A DNA stretch of 8,292 nt from Polyangiaceae bacterium (GTDB taxonomy: Bacteria; Myxococcota; Polyangia; Polyangiales; Polyangiaceae). Location: NCBI GenBank assembly GCA_025936205.1, contig JAICTU010000417.1:1-8292 (forward strand). Reading direction: 5' to 3'. This document shows, piece by piece, positions 6,013-8,292 of the stretch. Under the pieces are notes generated by a model, which saw nothing but the letters and a program-made list of their open reading frames with translations, was not told the origin of the DNA and ran no database searches. Made by a program: the position numbers and the translations under genes. Each line of letters opens with the position of its first letter. Within the stretch, counting starts at the first letter, position 1.

Positions 6013-8292
6013 CGGCCGCGTCGCCGCCCTCCATCGAGAAAGAACGCCGGCGATCCGCGCGGCGTGGGCTGACGCTGCGCTCCTTCGTGATCGGCATCCC
6101 GCTCGCGTGCCTGCTGTTCGTGCTGCTCCTGGTGGGGGTAGGCGCCGCGCTGCGGCCGGATCTGAGCGCGCCGCCGCGCAGGCCCCCGGAGCCAGAGGTG
6201 GCTGCGGCGCAGCAGGCGCGCGATGTCCACTTCGATGCCAGCCGTCCGGACTCGCTGCCCCGCTTCGAGAAACCGATCGATCCCGCGCACGCGCTCGACG
6301 CGCCCTGGTGGCCCAAGGGGGAGTCGCCGATCCTCGCGCAGCTGGTGAATGAGGGCAAGCTCCCGCCCGTCGCCGAGCGCGTGGGGCCGCAGCCGGTGGT
6401 GCTCGACGGCGCGACGGGTGCGCCTCCCGACGGCAGCTCCGTCGGCAAGTATGGCGGCACCTGGCTGCATGCCGCCACCTCGGCGTACGACGTCTTCACG
6501 GTCGAGTTCCGGATGGGCTACTCGAGCTTGTTCCGCTGGTCGCCGCTCGGCTACCCGATCGTGCCGCACCTCGCCCTGAGCGTCGACGAATCCGACGATC
6601 GCAAAGAGTACGTGGTGCATCTGCGGCCGGGCGTGCACTGGTCCGATGGCGCTCCCTTCGGCGCCGACGACATTCTGTTCTGGTGGTACTACGACGAGAT
6701 CGACACGGTCCTGGGCGACGGGGCCCCGCCGGTCTGGCTGCAGTCGGGCACCGGGCAGACGCGCCTGGAGAAGATCGACGACCTGACCTTCAAAGTCAGC
6801 TTCGACGAGCCTTTCGGCAACTTCATGGAGGTGATGGCTGCGAACAGCTACTTCATGACGCGTTTTCCGAAGCACTACTTCGAAAAGTATCACCCCGCGC
6901 TGGCCGACAAGGCGTTCCTCGCCCGGGAGATGAAGGCGCTCGACATCACGAGTCCGCTGTCGCTGTGGAAGGATCGGCTCCAGCGCTGGGACAACCCCGA
7001 ATGTCCGCGCCTCTGGCCCTGGATCCCGCGCTCGTCCTCCGAGTCCGCGCCCTTCATCTATACGCGCAATCCCTACTACTTCGCCGTCGATCCGCAGGGC
7101 AATCAGCTGCCCTACATCGACCGGATCCAGTTTGACCTGAAGACCTCGCAGGTGCTCCCGCTCACCTTCACCAACGGTGAGGTCACGATGCAGGGCCGTC
7201 ACGTCAGCTACGAGAACTACACGGAGCTGATGAGCCGCCAGCAGGAAGCGCACTACCGCTTGCTGCACTGGTACTCCGCGACGCGCAGCACCTGGCTCAT
7301 CGACCCGAACCTGACCCGCTACATCGACCCCGCGCAGCCCTCGACCGCCAAGAAGGCGAAGCTGCTCGCGGACAAGCGCTTCCGACAGGCGCTCTCGCTG
7401 GCCATCGATCGACAGGCGATCATTCACTCTCGCTTCGACGACACGGTGCGCGCTGCGCAGGTCGAGCCGGGGAAGGAATCACCGTTTCACAACGAGCGCC
7501 TCGCCAGCGCCTTCATCGAGCACGATCCGGCGCGGGCCAACGCGCTCCTGGACGAGCTGGGCCTGACCCATCGCGATCTCGACGGCCTGCGCACGTTCGA
7601 GGACGGCAGCACCATGACCTTCTACCTGATGTTCGCCGCCTACCCCGGTATGGGGCCCGCGGAGTTCGTGGTGGACGACTGGCGCGAGGTGGGGCTGCGC
7701 GTGATCGCCAAGGAGCATTCTCGCGCGCTGTTTCAGCAGAAGCGCGACTCCTCCGACTTTGATCTGGTGGCGTGGATGAGCGAGAGCGACTACTTCCCCT
7801 TGCTCGAACCGCGCCAGTTTGCGCCGCCGGACACCGAGGCGCTGTACGCGACGGCCTGGGGCCGCTGGTTTACACGCGGCGGGTACTTCGGCTCTCCCCA
7901 GGCGCTGGCGCAGAAAAACGGCTATCCGCCGCCGCTCGAGCACCCCATGTACGCGGCGTATCGCTCGCTCGTGGAGGCACGCCAGTTCGGCACGCTGGAA
8001 GAGCGCGCCGCGCGCTTCCGCGAGGCGACCGACATCGCCGCAGAGAACCTGTGGACGATCAACATCGCCGAGGCGCCGCCCTTCCTCGTGGTCGTAAAAG
8101 ACGGCCTGCACAATGTACCGACGAAGGCCATGTACACGTCTCGTACCCCGGGCAACACGGGCAACGAGACGTTCTACTTCGAGAATCCCTCGCACGCCGC
8201 GGACGCGGCCACGCGCGATGCCATCGAGCACCTGGTCCCGTTGCCGCGCCAGGCTGGCGCTGCGCCGGTGGCTGCTGCTCCGGCACTTACCC
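6009..8292 (+). CDS. membrane-anchored family 5 ABC substrate-binding protein, C-terminus beyond the right edge
   Basis: At least 761 residues, longer than usual family 5 binding proteins (about 500-600). The N-terminus is basic (KERRRSARRG), followed by one hydrophobic helix (about 25-48) with no clear lipobox, so it is probably anchored as a signal-anchor protein facing the periplasm. A Pro/Ala-rich spacer (about 50-80) precedes the binding domain, which begins near KYGGTW (about 147). Family landmarks are HLRPGVHWSDGAPFGADDILFW cut here as WSDGAPFGADDILFW (about 211), AFLAREMKALD, NPYYFAVDPQGNQLPYIDRI split around 7065-7125, and RFRQALSLAIDRQAII near 7378. The domain ends around 8200, and PLPRQAGAAPVAAAPALT runs out of the window as an Ala/Pro linker. 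By family knowledge such proteins deliver peptides, oligosaccharides or similar compounds to ABC permeases. Together with a LacI regulator and a Gfo/Idh enzyme, an oligosaccharide is more likely than a peptide, but this is inference. See the start-site entry for the CTG/GTG question. Confidence 0.92.
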   Translation, partial: MTAASPPSIEKERRRSARRGLTLRSFVIGIPLACLLFVLLLVGVGAALRPDLSAPPRRPPEPEVAAAQQARDVHFDASRPDSLPRFEKPIDPAHALDAPWWPKGESPILAQLVNEGKLPPVAERVGPQPVVLDGATGAPPDGSSVGKYGGTWLHAATSAYDVFTVEFRMGYSSLFRWSPLGYPIVPHLALSVDESDDRKEYVVHLRPGVHWSDGAPFGADDILFWWYYDEIDTVLGDGAPPVWLQSGTGQTRLEKIDDLTFKVSFDEPFGNFMEVMAANSYFMTRFPKHYFEKYHPALADKAFLAREMKALDITSPLSLWKDRLQRWDNPECPRLWPWIPRSSSESAPFIYTRNPYYFAVDPQGNQLPYIDRIQFDLKTSQVLPLTFTNGEVTMQGRHVSYENYTELMSRQQEAHYRLLHWYSATRSTWLIDPNLTRYIDPAQPSTAKKAKLLADKRFRQALSLAIDRQAIIHSRFDDTVRAAQVEPGKESPFHNERLASAFIEHDPARANALLDELGLTHRDLDGLRTFEDGSTMTFYLMFAAYPGMGPAEFVVDDWREVGLRVIAKEHSRALFQQKRDSSDFDLVAWMSESDYFPLLEPRQFAPPDTEALYATAWGRWFTRGGYFGSPQALAQKNGYPPPLEHPMYAAYRSLVEARQFGTLEERAARFREATDIAAENLWTINIAEAPPFLVVVKDGLHNVPTKAMYTSRTPGNTGNETFYFENPSHAADAATRDAIEHLVPLPRQAGAAPVAAAPALT

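Noticed and set aside
6087..6089. GTG 6087 as the start of the binding-protein gene
   Set aside because: It would remove the positively charged residues before the membrane helix and has no Shine-Dalgarno upstream.
5877..7427. A 516-codon minus-strand open frame opposite the binding-protein gene
   Set aside because: No recognisable domain; the opposite strand encodes an unbroken family 5 binding protein with its expected signatures.

Overview
The window is GC-rich DNA, roughly two-thirds G+C by eye, with strong third-position G/C. This gives long meaningless antisense reading frames throughout. The style fits a large-genome myxobacterium (Myxococcota, Polyangiales-like). Supporting signs are the particular HNH-endonuclease family at the left edge, GTG and apparently CTG starts, and LacI and Gfo/Idh/MocA genes beside a family 5 binding protein. 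The taxon is an inference from gene style, not a database result.

Left part (1-1969): an HNH endonuclease gene on the minus strand runs off the left edge. It is interrupted by two single-base indels of opposite sign in short homopolymers, which cancel and restore the frame. Just upstream of it, also on the minus strand, lies a decayed fragment of an IS110-family transposase with at least one clear frameshift. A gene-free stretch of about 460 bp follows. It holds a diverged direct repeat of about 40 bp (two copies about 224 bp apart) and two small perfect inverted repeats. This part looks like a former insertion hot spot.

Middle (1970-3622): one membrane-anchored GGDEF-EAL protein on the minus strand. 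Its GGDEF motif is degraded (GADVF), while every EAL catalytic residue I can check is present. It is therefore probably a cyclic-di-GMP phosphodiesterase with a non-catalytic GGDEF module. A divergent intergenic stretch of about 200 bp separates it from the next unit and carries a 16-bp near-palindrome with a central CG, a candidate LacI-family operator.

Right part (3830-8292): a tightly packed plus-strand operon encodes a LacI-family regulator, a Gfo/Idh/MocA NAD(P)-dependent oxidoreductase, and a large, membrane-anchored family 5 ABC substrate-binding protein that runs off the right edge. The first junction is an ATGA overlap. The second looks like a CTGA overlap in which the binding protein starts at CTG behind a perfect AAGGAG. 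The simplest reading is a self-regulated unit for capture and oxidation of a sugar, sugar-derived compound or oligosaccharide. The substrate cannot be read from the sequence. Permeases and ATPases would be expected beyond the right edge.

No tRNA, rRNA, CRISPR array or intact insertion sequence was seen. I found no clear evidence of a wholly new system. The most unusual points are the likely CTG start, the anchored binding protein with an Ala/Pro tail leading out of the window, and the compensated frameshifts in the HNH gene.
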